A DNA stretch of 64,000 nt from Streptantibioticus silvisoli (GCF_027947535.2 NZ_JAAGKO020000042.1:1-64000), one strand, 5' to 3'; positions 24,257 to 33,220 are shown, counted from the stretch's first letter. Notes: generated by a model from the letters alone, not told the origin. Made by a program: numbers and translations.

Positions 24257-27200
24257 ATGCATCTCCATCGCAGACACAGACGCCGCTTGCGGGCCGCGGT
24301 GGTCGCGGTAGCCGTCGCGGGCATGTATGCGGCCGGCGGCGGGACCGCCGGGGCCCAGCCGCCGCAATCGTCCAGCGCGGACACCCTGGTGAGCGATCCG
24401 GCGTCGCTGGTCGACCCGCTGATCGGCACCGGGTCCGGCGGGGCCACGGTCGGCCAGGTGGACACCTATCCGGGAGCGACCGCACCCTTCGGCATGCTGT
24501 CCTTCAGTCCTGACACCCCGTCGCGTCCGGACGGCGGCGGCTACAACTACGACGACACCTCCACCACCGGCTTCAGCCTCACCCACATGTCGGGTCCGGG
24601 CTGCGGTGCCTACGGGGACTTCCCCGTCCTGCCGACCGTGGGCGCGGTCGGCGCCGACCCGGCGAACAGCACCGCCGCGTTCAAGCACAGCGACGAGCAC
24701 GCCGCGCCCGGTTCGTACTCCGTCGCGCTGAACCCGGGTACCCCCACCGCCGTACAGGCGGATCTGGCGGCCACCGCCCGTACCGGGATCGGCGAGTTCA
24801 CCTACCCCAGCACGACCGCGGCCAACATGCTGTTCAAGATGGGTGACGCGCAGTCCGGCAACCAGGCGGCCGACGTCTCGGTGGTCGGCGACCACGAGGT
24901 GACCGGCACCGAGACGGCCGGGCAGTTCTGCGGCTCGCCCGGCACCTACCCGGTGCACTTCGTCGCCTCCTTCTCCCGGCCGTTCTCCACCTACGGCACC
25001 TGGCACACCGCGCCGACCGGGGCCAACGCCTTCACCGGAGCCACCGGTGACCTGTCCTGGAGCTACCACGAGGTCGCCAGCGGCGGCAGCACGGCGGCCA
25101 TCGCGCCCGCCACGACGCCCGGCGGGGACAGCGCCGTGTCGTGGAAGCAGACCAACGCCCTGGCCAACACCTGGATCCAGGCCACGCCCCCGGCACTGAC
25201 CCAGGGCGACAACTACCAGGCGAGCGTCACCCTGCAAGGTGCCGGCGACGTCTACCTCAACTTCTACAACGGCCAGCAGGACGTGGGCGGCAAGGCCGTC
25301 AACCTCACCTCCACGCCGGTCACCCTGACCGTCGACGCGGCCATCCTGACCGGTTCCATCGGCACCCCGCAGTTCCAGGTGCGCACCGCCGGCACCGGCC
25401 CGGTCGACCTGCTGGCCTCGGCGGTCTCGCTGCGGCAGGACACCGTGGTCACCTCGCCGGGTACCGCCAAGGTGGCCACCCACGGCTCCGGCGCGTCGCG
25501 GATTCCCGCCGGGTCCAACGGCAAGCCGGCCGGCGCCGCGGCGATGGCCCCGCGCGGTGTCGAGGCCAAGGGCGCGCAGTCGCGCACCCAGGTCGCCGGC
25601 ACCGACGGGCTCCAGTCGGGCGCCTGGGTCGGGTTCGACACCACGAAGGACCGCAAGGTGACGATGAAGGTCGCCCTGTCCTACGTCAGCCAGGACGACG
25701 CGGCCGCCAACCTGGCGACCGAGGACCCCGGCTGGAGCGTTCCCGCGGTCGCCCACCGCACGTACGGGCAGTGGAACGACCTGCTGTCCCGCATCCGCGT
25801 CGGCGGCGGTACCGCGGCCGAACGCCAGCAGTTCTACACCGCGCTCTACCACACGATGCTGGAACCGACGCTGTTCTCCGACGCCAACGGCGCCTACCTC
25901 GGCTTCGACGACAAGGTCCACCGGACCGCCCGCGGCAAGGACCAGTACGCCAACTTCTCCGGCTGGGACATCTACCGTTCCGAGATACCGCTGCTCGCCG
26001 TGATCGCCCCCGAGCAGACCAGTCAGATGATGACCTCACTGCTCAACGACCAGGCGCAGGGCGGCTGGCTGCCCAAGTGGGGGTTCGCCAACGACTACAC
26101 CGACGTCATGAACGGTGACGCCGCCGACCCGATGCTGGCCGAGGCGTACGCCCTGGGCGCGCGGGACTTCGACGCCAAGGCCGCGCTGGCCGCCATGGTC
26201 AAGGGCGCCACCGAGACACCGTCCTCACCGGCCGCGATGGGCCAGGGCTGGTACGTCGAACGCCCACAGCTGTCCTCCTACGAGTCGCTCGGCTACGTAC
26301 CGAACACCACGCAGAGCTCGCTGTCCCCCGAGGACAACGGCGCCTCGGAGACCATCGAGTACGCCACCGCCGACTTCGGCATCGCGCAACTGGCCAAGGA
26401 CCTGGGCGAGACGTCGACCTACCGGACGTTCCTGGGCCGGTCGCAGGACTGGACCAACATCTTCAACACCGCCACCGGCTACATCCAGCCGCGCGACGGC
26501 GACGGCCGGTTCCCCGAGTTCGACCCGACGACCGACGGCATGGGCAGCTTCGGCCAGTCCGGCTTCCAGGAGGGCAACGCCGCCCAGTACACCTGGTCCA
26601 TCCCGCAGGACATCCACGGCCTCACCACGGCGATGGGCGGTGACCAGGCCGCCGTCCAGCGCCTGGACACCTACTTCCAGCAGCTCAACGCCGGCCCCAA
26701 CCTGCCCTACGAATGGGCCGGCAACGAGCCCGCGTTCGGCACCCCGTGGATGTACGACTACGTCGGCGCGCCGTACAAGACCGAGGAGACCGTGCACCGG
26801 CTGCTCACCTCGGTCTACGCCGACATCCCGGGCGGGGAGCCCGGCAACGACGACCTCGGCGCCATGAGCTCCTGGTACGTCTGGTCCAGCCTCGGCATGT
26901 ACCCGGAGACCCCGGGAACGCCGGTGCTCGCGCTGGGCGCGCCGATCTTCTCCCGGGCGCAGTTCGACCTGCCCGGCGGCCACCGGCTGCGGATGACCGC
27001 GCCGGGCGCCTCCACCAGCACCTACGTGCACAGCCTGTCGGTCAACGGCCGCTCCTGGGGCCCCGCGTGGCTGCCCGCGTCGCTGCTCACCGGCGGCGGA
27101 CCGGGCCGCGGGTCCAACGAGCTGTCGTTCACCATGTCGCCCACCGCCGACCGGACGTGGGCGGCCGCGTCCGCCGACGCACCGCCGTCCTACCCGGCCG

Positions 27201-27694
27201 GCCCGCTGAAGTTCCCGCCGGGACGCAAGCCGGTCATCCTCACCCCGACCGGTCCCAACCTGCTGGGCAGTACGCCCACCGGCCAGCTGGCCTGGCAGGG
27301 ACCGGTGCAGAACGGCGCGGGCTCGGTGCCTGGCACGGTCACGGCCACGACCACGCCCGAAGGGGCCAGCGCGGTGCGGTGGACGTCGGCGGACCCGGCC
27401 GCCAACACGTGGATCTGGGTCGACCCGGCCACCGAGCCGACCGTCGGGCAAAGCTACGAGGCGTCGGTCACCGTGGAAGGCACGGGTTCGGTGTACCTGG
27501 ACTTCTGGAACGGCTCGCAGGACCTCACCAGTGCGACCGTCCAGCTGACCGGCACCCCGCAGACCCTCACCGTCCAGGGCGCGGACACCTCCGCCGACGG
27601 CACCCACCTGCAGATCCGCACGGCCAACCCCGGCCCGGTGGACCTCTACGCCAGCGCCGCGTCCCTCCAACTCCTCACCCCGCAGACCGGCTGA
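24257..27694 (+). CDS. Secreted GH92 alpha-mannosidase with two beta-sandwich modules
   Basis: A 1145-residue glycoside hydrolase of family 92, calcium-dependent exo-alpha-mannosidases acting on mannan or N-glycans outside the cell. A Sec/Tat-like signal (basic MHLHRRHRRRLR, hydrophobic stretch, AGAQP) leads into the family start VDPLIGTGSGG. The catalytic (alpha/alpha)6 domain contains YANFSGWDIYRSE, NDYTDVMNGDAADPM, and DLGAMSSWYVWSSLGMYPETPG. A beta-sandwich, probably carbohydrate-binding, is inserted at about residues 255-395 and a second copy closes the protein (about 998-1145); both share ANTWI, Y(Q/E)ASVT, VYL(N/D)F and GPVDL. A strong terminator follows. Confidence 0.92.
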   Translation: MHLHRRHRRRLRAAVVAVAVAGMYAAGGGTAGAQPPQSSSADTLVSDPASLVDPLIGTGSGGATVGQVDTYPGATAPFGMLSFSPDTPSRPDGGGYNYDDTSTTGFSLTHMSGPGCGAYGDFPVLPTVGAVGADPANSTAAFKHSDEHAAPGSYSVALNPGTPTAVQADLAATARTGIGEFTYPSTTAANMLFKMGDAQSGNQAADVSVVGDHEVTGTETAGQFCGSPGTYPVHFVASFSRPFSTYGTWHTAPTGANAFTGATGDLSWSYHEVASGGSTAAIAPATTPGGDSAVSWKQTNALANTWIQATPPALTQGDNYQASVTLQGAGDVYLNFYNGQQDVGGKAVNLTSTPVTLTVDAAILTGSIGTPQFQVRTAGTGPVDLLASAVSLRQDTVVTSPGTAKVATHGSGASRIPAGSNGKPAGAAAMAPRGVEAKGAQSRTQVAGTDGLQSGAWVGFDTTKDRKVTMKVALSYVSQDDAAANLATEDPGWSVPAVAHRTYGQWNDLLSRIRVGGGTAAERQQFYTALYHTMLEPTLFSDANGAYLGFDDKVHRTARGKDQYANFSGWDIYRSEIPLLAVIAPEQTSQMMTSLLNDQAQGGWLPKWGFANDYTDVMNGDAADPMLAEAYALGARDFDAKAALAAMVKGATETPSSPAAMGQGWYVERPQLSSYESLGYVPNTTQSSLSPEDNGASETIEYATADFGIAQLAKDLGETSTYRTFLGRSQDWTNIFNTATGYIQPRDGDGRFPEFDPTTDGMGSFGQSGFQEGNAAQYTWSIPQDIHGLTTAMGGDQAAVQRLDTYFQQLNAGPNLPYEWAGNEPAFGTPWMYDYVGAPYKTEETVHRLLTSVYADIPGGEPGNDDLGAMSSWYVWSSLGMYPETPGTPVLALGAPIFSRAQFDLPGGHRLRMTAPGASTSTYVHSLSVNGRSWGPAWLPASLLTGGGPGRGSNELSFTMSPTADRTWAAASADAPPSYPAGPLKFPPGRKPVILTPTGPNLLGSTPTGQLAWQGPVQNGAGSVPGTVTATTTPEGASAVRWTSADPAANTWIWVDPATEPTVGQSYEASVTVEGTGSVYLDFWNGSQDLTSATVQLTGTPQTLTVQGADTSADGTHLQIRTANPGPVDLYASAASLQLLTPQTG

Positions 27695-27729
27695 CCGGCT
27701 GACCGGCTGACCGATCCACCGAAGGGTTC

Positions 27730-27759
27730 GGGGCTCCCTCACCGCGATGAGGGAGCCCC
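27730..27759 (+). terminator. Terminator after GH92 gene
   Basis: A perfect 12-bp stem (GGGGCTCCCTCA, 27730-27741, with 27748-27759), 6-base loop, followed by GGCCTTTTGGTGCTTTT. A convincing intrinsic terminator 36 bp past the stop codon. Confidence 0.88.
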
Positions 27760-28031
27760 GGCCTTTTGGTGCTTTTGGGTGGGCGGGAGCGGGGGGCCGG
27801 CTTGCGCGGCAGGACAGGTCAGCCCTGGCCATGGCAGAGAGGGCAACCCGCTTTTTGACGGGACCGGGGTGGACCCAGCATTTCGAAATTGTGCGGTGCC
27901 CGGTCCCACGTGACCGATGAGGACCCCCGATAATTCAGCATCTGAGCCCCGACTTCGGTCTCGCCACGAGAAGGCCGGGTGATGCATGAGGGCCCGGGCA
28001 CGCGAGTTTCCGGACTTCACGACGTCGAGCG
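27760..28031. other. Spacer before decayed toxin gene
   Basis: I see no gene. The sequence is less GC-rich than its neighbours and has no repeats. Short frames on both strands show no domain or ribosome-binding site. Confidence 0.4.
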
Positions 28032-28425
28032 TCAGGAAAGGGGAAACCAGGCCGACAGACGCTTGGCAATGACAGGTACATCGACCCTGTCTTGTGCGAC
28101 TTCCTCGACGAACGGGCCGGCCACGGAGGCGGGCGGCGGGACGGTGCCGGCGCTGGCACCGTTGAACCGCAGGAAGACGCGCATGGCGAGCTAGGCGGTG
28201 CGCTTGTTGCCGTCGATCAGCGCGTGATTGCGGGCAACCGAGTGCAGCAGCGCCGCCGCCTTCTCGTGCAGCGTGGGATACAGCTCGACCCCGAACATGT
28301 TGGTCCGGGGCCGCTCGATCGCCGACACCAGAAGTCCCATGTCACGCACGCTGTGTCCGGTGCCGTTGACCGCGCGGGCGATGGCCAGCGATCTCGTCGA
28401 TGTGGATGTGGCGCGCTTCGGTCAC
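28032..28425 (-). pseudogene. Doc-family (Fic fold) toxin pseudogene
   Basis: Read on the minus strand from a GTG at 28425 that overlaps the antitoxin stop (GTGA), the sequence starts VTEARHIHIDEI. One extra base near 28386-28390 shifts the frame; the shifted frame continues AIARAVNGTGHSVRDMG, FGVELYPTLHEKAAALLHS and NHALIDGNKRTA, the Fic/Doc motif HxxxxxGNKR. It is then cut by TAG at 28191-28193, where a Trp codon TGG would be expected. After the stop the same frame runs LAMRVFLRFNGAS to a TGA at 28032-28034. Doc toxins phosphorylate EF-Tu; this copy cannot make a full protein unless both lesions are sequencing errors. Confidence 0.85.
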
Positions 28426-28616
28426 TTCAGGTGGTCCAGGATCTCCGCATCGCTGTCCATGAGCTCGGCAAGGACGTCACCGACCTGTAGCTCGGCCCGG
28501 TTCTGGGCATCACGGATGGCCTCAATGGCAAGCTCCTGCTTGCTGCGCCGCTCCCGGCGAGCACGCTCGGTGAGTTTCGCGTCAAGGTCGTCGGGAAGTC
28601 TGAGCGTCATGGCCAT
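28422..28616 (-). CDS. Ribbon-helix-helix antitoxin
   Basis: A 64-residue RHH (CopG/Arc-like) DNA-binding antitoxin: MAMTLRLPDDLDAKLTERA forms the beta-strand and first helix, RRSKQELAIEAI the second helix, and the acidic LAELMDSDAEILDHLK tail is the usual toxin-binding end. It would repress its own promoter and neutralise the Doc toxin whose gene starts within its stop codon. The frame is intact although the toxin is broken, consistent with loss of the toxin before the antitoxin. Confidence 0.88.
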   Translation of the reverse strand: MAMTLRLPDDLDAKLTERARRERRSKQELAIEAIRDAQNRAELQVGDVLAELMDSDAEILDHLK

Positions 28617-28627
28617 ACGGCGATGAC

Positions 28628-28657
28628 ACCAGACTGGTATCTGGGCGGGATGGTATC
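28628..28657 (-). promoter_or_regulatory. Likely antitoxin operator
   Basis: TGGTATC occurs twice with a 16-bp period (28635-28641, 28651-28657), and the first forms part of an inverted repeat ACCA-GAC-TGGT (28628-28638). The sites lie 12-41 bp upstream of the antitoxin ATG, where RHH antitoxins bind for autorepression. Confidence 0.5.
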
Positions 28658-28913
28658 AACCCTTCGGGACCCCGAACCGCAGCACCGCCTTTTGCGCCCG
28701 GACGGGCCACGCTCTCGGTTCCGCGGCACGTGCGACCGAGGGAGCCGGCGGCCCCGCCCGCTTCGAGCGTCACATTCCGCATTTCGCATCCCGCGTTACC
28801 CGCGCCAGCAGTTGAAACTGCGACTCAGAACGTTCTGCACAAACGAACCTTGGTCGACGCGTTCCGCAAGCGAAAACAAGTCGAATCGACCACCCGGAAT
28901 GCAATGCGACAGG

Positions 28914-28988
28914 TCAGGCGCCCTTTTCGGCAGGCTCCAGAATCGCCACGCACTCCCCGTGGTGCGTCATCGGGAAGAGGTCACGAGA
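28914..28988 (-). pseudogene. Detached 3' end of an RNA methyltransferase gene
   Basis: On the minus strand this fragment reads RDLFPMTHHGECVAILE followed by PAEKGA and a TGA at 28914-28916. It matches the C-terminus of the intact RNA methyltransferase gene at 31670 (DLFPMTHHVECVAILE then RVAEEG). A 47-bp block (28936-28982) is identical to 31692-31738 at 43 positions. The homology stops abruptly on both sides. It has its own plausible stop codon, so it looks like the original or a foreign 3' end of such a gene rather than a chance match. Confidence 0.75.
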
Positions 28989-29130
28989 ATCGAAAGCTGG
29001 CAGAAGCGCAGGTCAGCGCGGGTTCACTCCGCCGTGAGCGGCCATCTGGCTACCCGGAGACTCCGGACGCCGCACCGGCAACCTGCACCGACCGAAACGC
29101 TAAAGCCGCCGCCTGCGCAGGGCTTCTACT

Positions 29131-29319
29131 TGTCCGCCCAGACCAGCATCATCGGGGACGGTCCCCACCGGGACTTCTACCTCAAGAAGCGCGCCGAGGG
29201 GGTGCAAGCACGTCCAAGCGATCACCGCCCTGGCCCGTCGCCGGGTCAGCGTCCTGCGGGCGCTCCTGCGCGGCAACCGGACCTTCACCCCCGCCCGGCC
29301 GGTCGCGCAGGCAGCTTGA
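29131..29319 (+). pseudogene. Transposase C-terminal remnant (IS110-like)
   Basis: One frame reads TSIIGDGPHRDFYLKKRAEG; after a frameshift near 29200 another frame continues KHVQAITALARRRVSVLRALLRGN and ends at TGA 29317-29319. The order of an FY-x-KRAEG segment, KHxQAxxALARRR and a short basic end resembles the C-terminus of IS110/IS116-type transposases. No inverted repeats or N-terminal DEDD domain were found nearby, so only the tail survives. Confidence 0.5.
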
Positions 29320-29334
29320 CTCGGTCATTGAGAC

Positions 29335-30202
29335 TCCTTCACGAAGAAAGCCGTACTGCAACAGCAGCAACAGCTGCACCAACACCGGCTCCGACGGCAG
29401 CGACCCGTGCCCGGACGAGGACGACCGCTGCTGGTGGGACGGATCAGTGAGCTGGACGTCCCCACCCGAGGTCAATCTGTTGTCCACGGAGAACCTGACC
29501 TACTCGCTGGGCGCCGGTGAGCCGACGCTCACCCCGCAATACCCGGCGCCACCGTGCGGCGGTGCCCCTGGTGGCACCGGGACCATCGTGATCGATGACG
29601 TCCCGTCGGGAGACAACACCTACGGCTGCAACGATTCGGCCACCGCGCACGGCACCTTCAAGCTGGTCCTGGGCGACGACGTCTCCTACCAGCGCGTCAC
29701 GAGCAACTTCCCCACCAGCAGTCCCTACTTCGGCACGTGGCGGTACACCCCGGACATCGCGCAGGTCGACCTGCACCAACTGGGCACTGGGTACGACGGC
29801 CACATGTGGTTCACCCACCAGTACGCCACCAACGACGTCTGGCACGAGGTAACGGCCATCTGGACCCCGGACCCGAGCCTCCTGCCGACGGAGCCCACCA
29901 CGGCGCACTTCGACGTCTACGTTCACCTGCCGAGCCACGGGGGCCAGGCGACCGTTCAGTACACCGGCCACAGCGGGGGTGATGGGGGCGGAGACTCCCA
30001 CTCCTGTTCGATCAACCAGGCGGGCGGCAACGGTTCCGACACCTGGAAGGAACTCGGTAGCCTGCCGCTCTCCAAGGGGGCGTACCTCACGGCCGACAAC
30101 CTGTCCTCCTCGGGAACCGGTGACGCGGACGTAACGTTCGACGCCATCGCCCTCGTCCCGGTGAGCTCCGGTGTCCCGGGCGTCTGCGGCTGGGGCCACT
30201 GA
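29335..30202 (+). pseudogene. 5'-truncated secreted protein, golvesin-like C-terminal domain
   Basis: The frame ending at 30202 reads as an extracellular, Cys- and Thr-rich protein (NTGSDGSDPCPDEDDRCWWDG) with a C-terminal beta-sandwich: HFDVYVHLPSHGGQATVQYT, DTWKELGSLPLSKGAYLTADN and DVTFDAIALVPV, resembling golvesin C-terminal-like domains of large secreted proteins. No signal peptide and no start codon with a ribosome-binding site occur after the transposase remnant; a GTG at 29447 is the only internal candidate. It is most simply the 3' end of a larger gene whose front was lost. The fine coding quality up to the stop argues that truncation is not ancient. Confidence 0.6.
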
Positions 30203-30215
30203 CACATCACCACAC

Positions 30216-30248
30216 AGGTGGTGCCCCGGATTTCCCGGGGCACCACCT
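30216..30248 (+). terminator. 14-bp hairpin before lipoprotein gene
   Basis: AGGTGGTGCCCCGG (30216-30229) pairs perfectly with 30235-30248 around a 5-base loop. It begins 13 bp after the stop of the truncated secreted protein and ends just before the lipoprotein ribosome-binding site, so it may terminate upstream transcription or influence the next start. Confidence 0.6.
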
Positions 30249-30263
30249 CGCAGGGAGAATCAC

Positions 30264-30959
30264 ATGAACTCAAAGAACCACTCCCGGCCCCGCAGCATCG
30301 CGGCGCTGGGGATCGGTGCGGTGCTGACTGCAGGTCTGCTGACCGGATGCGCCGGGCAGTCCACGTCCAAAAGGGCCTCCAGCGCGACGAGCACTGCCGC
30401 TCCCTCACCTTCCGCTCCGGCAACCGCGACGACCGCACCGGCCGGGGAGAACGGGAAGACGAAGAAGAGCATGTCCCGGATAGCAACGGGGTACACCGGG
30501 AAAGCCTTCGTCGGGCGCCTCGCCGCCACCTGGCATGTGAGCCTTCGTGCCTCGACGCTCAAGGCGGGTAACCCGGCGGCTGGCGACACGGTCACCTACG
30601 GCTCGGGACGGCTGCCCTCCGGCACGGAGATCGAGATCTCCGCCCTCCGGGACCACACGGGAGCCCTCATGCGGATTCTGTGCCGGGTGCACGGCACCGA
30701 CGCCACCACGGCCGCCTTCTTCGCCGGCTGCGCCGCCATCGACGCCCCGAGGCTGCACCCGGCCGCACAGGAGGCGTGGGCGAAAGCGGCGACCGCTTCA
30801 GTGCGCCGCTCATACTCGGCGGCGGTCGGCGCGTCACAGAGTGCCCCTCACCAGGCCGGAAACCTGACGGTCAAAATCAGCGAGGCCGCAACGGTGACGA
30901 GGGGCACGACGTACACCCGTCCGGAGATGGACCTGCTCGCCTACGGCGTGGGCGACTGA
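30264..30959 (+). CDS. Predicted lipoprotein of unknown function
   Basis: A 231-residue protein with a lipoprotein signal: basic MNSKNHSRPR, hydrophobic core, and lipobox LLTGC, followed by a Ser/Thr/Ala/Pro-rich linker (about 33-65). The folded part (TWHVSLRASTLKAGNPAAGDTVTYG, LMRILCRVHGTDATTAAFFAGCAAIDAP, NLTVKISEAATVTR) contains two further cysteines that could pair outside the cell. Family not recognised. The ATG at 30264 has AGGGAGA upstream; the open frame before it is not needed. It follows the truncated secreted gene and could once have been expressed with it. Confidence 0.8.
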   Translation: MNSKNHSRPRSIAALGIGAVLTAGLLTGCAGQSTSKRASSATSTAAPSPSAPATATTAPAGENGKTKKSMSRIATGYTGKAFVGRLAATWHVSLRASTLKAGNPAAGDTVTYGSGRLPSGTEIEISALRDHTGALMRILCRVHGTDATTAAFFAGCAAIDAPRLHPAAQEAWAKAATASVRRSYSAAVGASQSAPHQAGNLTVKISEAATVTRGTTYTRPEMDLLAYGVGD

Positions 30960-31669
30960 GTCAGGTCGGCACAGCACAACGGCCCGGGCCGGGCCAGCGG
31001 TTCGGGCCGGGCCGTCAGCGGCGTGGACCCACCGTCTCGGAGAAAGCCGGCGGACACCGGCCCAGGAACGTGAGCACACGGGAACGGAGCCGGCACCTCG
31101 GTGACCGCCGAGCCGGGACGAGCCAAGGCCTTTCGACAGCAGGCCGGGACCGCACCGCCCGTGGTGCTTCCGGGAGCAGCCGGCACCAGTAGTTCACCGC
31201 GAAGATGAGCACCACATCGACGCCATTCTGCCGGGCGCCGACCATGCCCGTACCGCTGGGCCGGGCGAGGTCGCGGAGGCCGTCCCGAGTGCATTGGTGG
31301 GCGGCCCGCGCCTGCTGCCCGAGGGTGTGCGCGACGGACAGCGTCCCGGTCCGTGCGGCAGCCAGGGGGAGGAACGGAGCCGACACCGACGCGACACGGA
31401 TGACGGGGCCTGTCAGCGGGACTGCACCCGCCAAGGAGTGGTCGATACCCCTGGTCCTTCAGTCGGGCAATGGTCAGCTGCGGCCGTCCGACAACCGCAA
31501 GACCGTCGGGGCTGTGGGGGCGGCTCCGGATCGCCATGTCCACGGTACGGGGGTGGTGCCCGTCAGCCATGCGTTCGCGATCAGCCGACGAACCTGGCGA
31601 CCCATCAGCGTCAGCGTCAAGGCATCGCCCGCAACGCCCATGCCACACACACCGTCCCCGACCCCCACG
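30960..31669. other. Gene-free decayed region
   Basis: No complete gene is supported. A minus-strand stretch (31035-31434) reads as moderately normal protein sequence (APFLPLAAARTGTLSVAHT, GVDVVLIFAVNYWCRLLPEA) without a recognisable domain or a good start, and may be a gene remnant. There are no long repeats. Confidence 0.4.
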
Positions 31670-33028
31670 TCACCCCTCCTCCGCCACCCGTTCCAGAATC
31701 GCCACGCACTCAACATGATGCGTCATCGGGAAGAGGTCGAAGGCTCGCAGGGAGACCGGGCGGTAGCCCTCGGTGGCGAAGTAGGACAGGTCGCGGGCCA
31801 GGGCGGCCGGGTCGCAGGCCACGTAGGCGATCGCGCGGGGGGTGAGCGCCGCGAGCTGGTGGACGGTGGACTTGCCGGCGCCCACGCGGGGCGGGTCGAG
31901 GACGATGAGGTCGGCCTCGGTGATGCGGGTGCGCGGCAGCACGCGTTCGACCGTGCCGTGCTCGACGCGGACGCGGTCGAAGTCGGCCAGGTTGTGCCGG
32001 GCGTCCTCCACCGCGCGCTTGACCGACTCGATGCCCACCACCGCGCCGCGCTCCCCCACGCGTTCGGCGAGCGCGCCGGCGAACAGGCCGACGCCGCAGT
32101 ACAGGTCGAGGGCCGTCTCGCCGCGCCGGGGGCGCAGTCCGTCCAGCACCGCGCGGGCCAGGATGTCGGCGGCCTGCGGATGCACCTGCCAGAAGCCGCC
32201 CGCACCGACCCGCCAGGTGCGCTGTACGGCCCGCTCGCGCACGAACCCGCGTCCGTGGACCTGGTGGACCCCGCCCTGCTCGTCGACCCGCAGGACCGAC
32301 ACCGGGCGGTCCAGCTCGACGAGGGGCAGCCGGCCGCCGGGGGCCGGGGTGATGACCACCTGGCGGTCGGAGGAACCGGTCGCGGCGATCGCCTCGACGG
32401 TGGCGGTGGCCGGCCAGTCGCGGGACTCGACGCCGAGCTCGGTGATCTCCGGCGCCGCGATCATGCAGCGGTCGACCGGCTCGACCTCGTGGGAGCGGTG
32501 GCGGCGCAGCCCGGCGCGGCCGCCGGCGTCGACCGCGTAGGTCACCCGGGTCCGCCAGGCCGGCACCTCGCCCTTGGCCACCTTGTCGCCCGGCGCGGGC
32601 ACCACCGTGCCGTCCCAGCCCGCCTCCTCGGGGGTCAGGCCGGCCAGCCGGGACAGCTGCTCGGTGATGACGGCGACCTTCAGCCTCCGCTGCGCGCCGG
32701 GCGCCACGTGCTGGAAGTCGCAGCCGCCGCAGCGGCCGGGGCCGGCGTAAGGGCAGGGGGCCTCGACGCGGTCGGCGGAGGGGGTGAGCACCTCGACGGC
32801 GTCGGCGCGCAGGAAGCGTGACTCCTCGTCGCCCTCGGTGACCTCGGCGACGACCCGCTCGCCGGGCAGCGCGTGCCGTACGAACAGCACCCGTCCGTCG
32901 TGCCGGGCGACGCAGTGGCCGCCGTGCGCCACCGGGCCGACCTCGACCTCGAAGCGTTCACCGACCAGGGAGGCGGCCGCCGACTCCGAACGGTCCTTCA
33001 CGCGGTTCGTACGGATGCGATTGTTCAC
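31670..33028 (-). CDS. RNA (uracil-5-)-methyltransferase, TrmA/RlmD family
   Basis: A 452-residue SAM-dependent RNA m5U methyltransferase. A TRAM domain (about 23-83) is followed by cysteines of a 4Fe-4S cluster (Cys92, CGGC 100-103, and CMIAA later), the SAM site LYCGVGLFAGAL, LIVLDPPRVG, and the nucleophile in YVACDPAALARDL. Which rRNA or tRNA uridine it modifies cannot be read. The GTG at 33028 is preferred because the longer frame adds a Gly/Pro-rich stretch; the ribosome-binding site GGAG is somewhat distant. Its 3' end contains a 47-bp block repeated 2.76 kb away, suggesting a past integration event there. Confidence 0.9.
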   Translation of the reverse strand: MNNRIRTNRVKDRSESAAASLVGERFEVEVGPVAHGGHCVARHDGRVLFVRHALPGERVVAEVTEGDEESRFLRADAVEVLTPSADRVEAPCPYAGPGRCGGCDFQHVAPGAQRRLKVAVITEQLSRLAGLTPEEAGWDGTVVPAPGDKVAKGEVPAWRTRVTYAVDAGGRAGLRRHRSHEVEPVDRCMIAAPEITELGVESRDWPATATVEAIAATGSSDRQVVITPAPGGRLPLVELDRPVSVLRVDEQGGVHQVHGRGFVRERAVQRTWRVGAGGFWQVHPQAADILARAVLDGLRPRRGETALDLYCGVGLFAGALAERVGERGAVVGIESVKRAVEDARHNLADFDRVRVEHGTVERVLPRTRITEADLIVLDPPRVGAGKSTVHQLAALTPRAIAYVACDPAALARDLSYFATEGYRPVSLRAFDLFPMTHHVECVAILERVAEEG

Positions 33029-33220
33029 GTCGGGCCAGGCTCCATCAGCGGGTGGTACGGGCGGCGGGGCAACAACGGCCCAGTCTACGGGCAGCTTCTC
33101 CCCCGCCGCGCCGCCGCCGATCCCCGCCGCTCCCCGGCTGTCCCGGCCGTCCGGACCGCCTCCGCCGCTCACCGCCGTCCGGACCGCCTCCGCCGCCCGG
33201 ACCGCCCCGAACCTTCTCCG

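Noticed and set aside
31015-31434. Minus-strand 139-codon frame as a gene
   Set aside because: Composition is tolerable but there is no ribosome-binding site, domain or conserved neighbour; kept only as a possible remnant.
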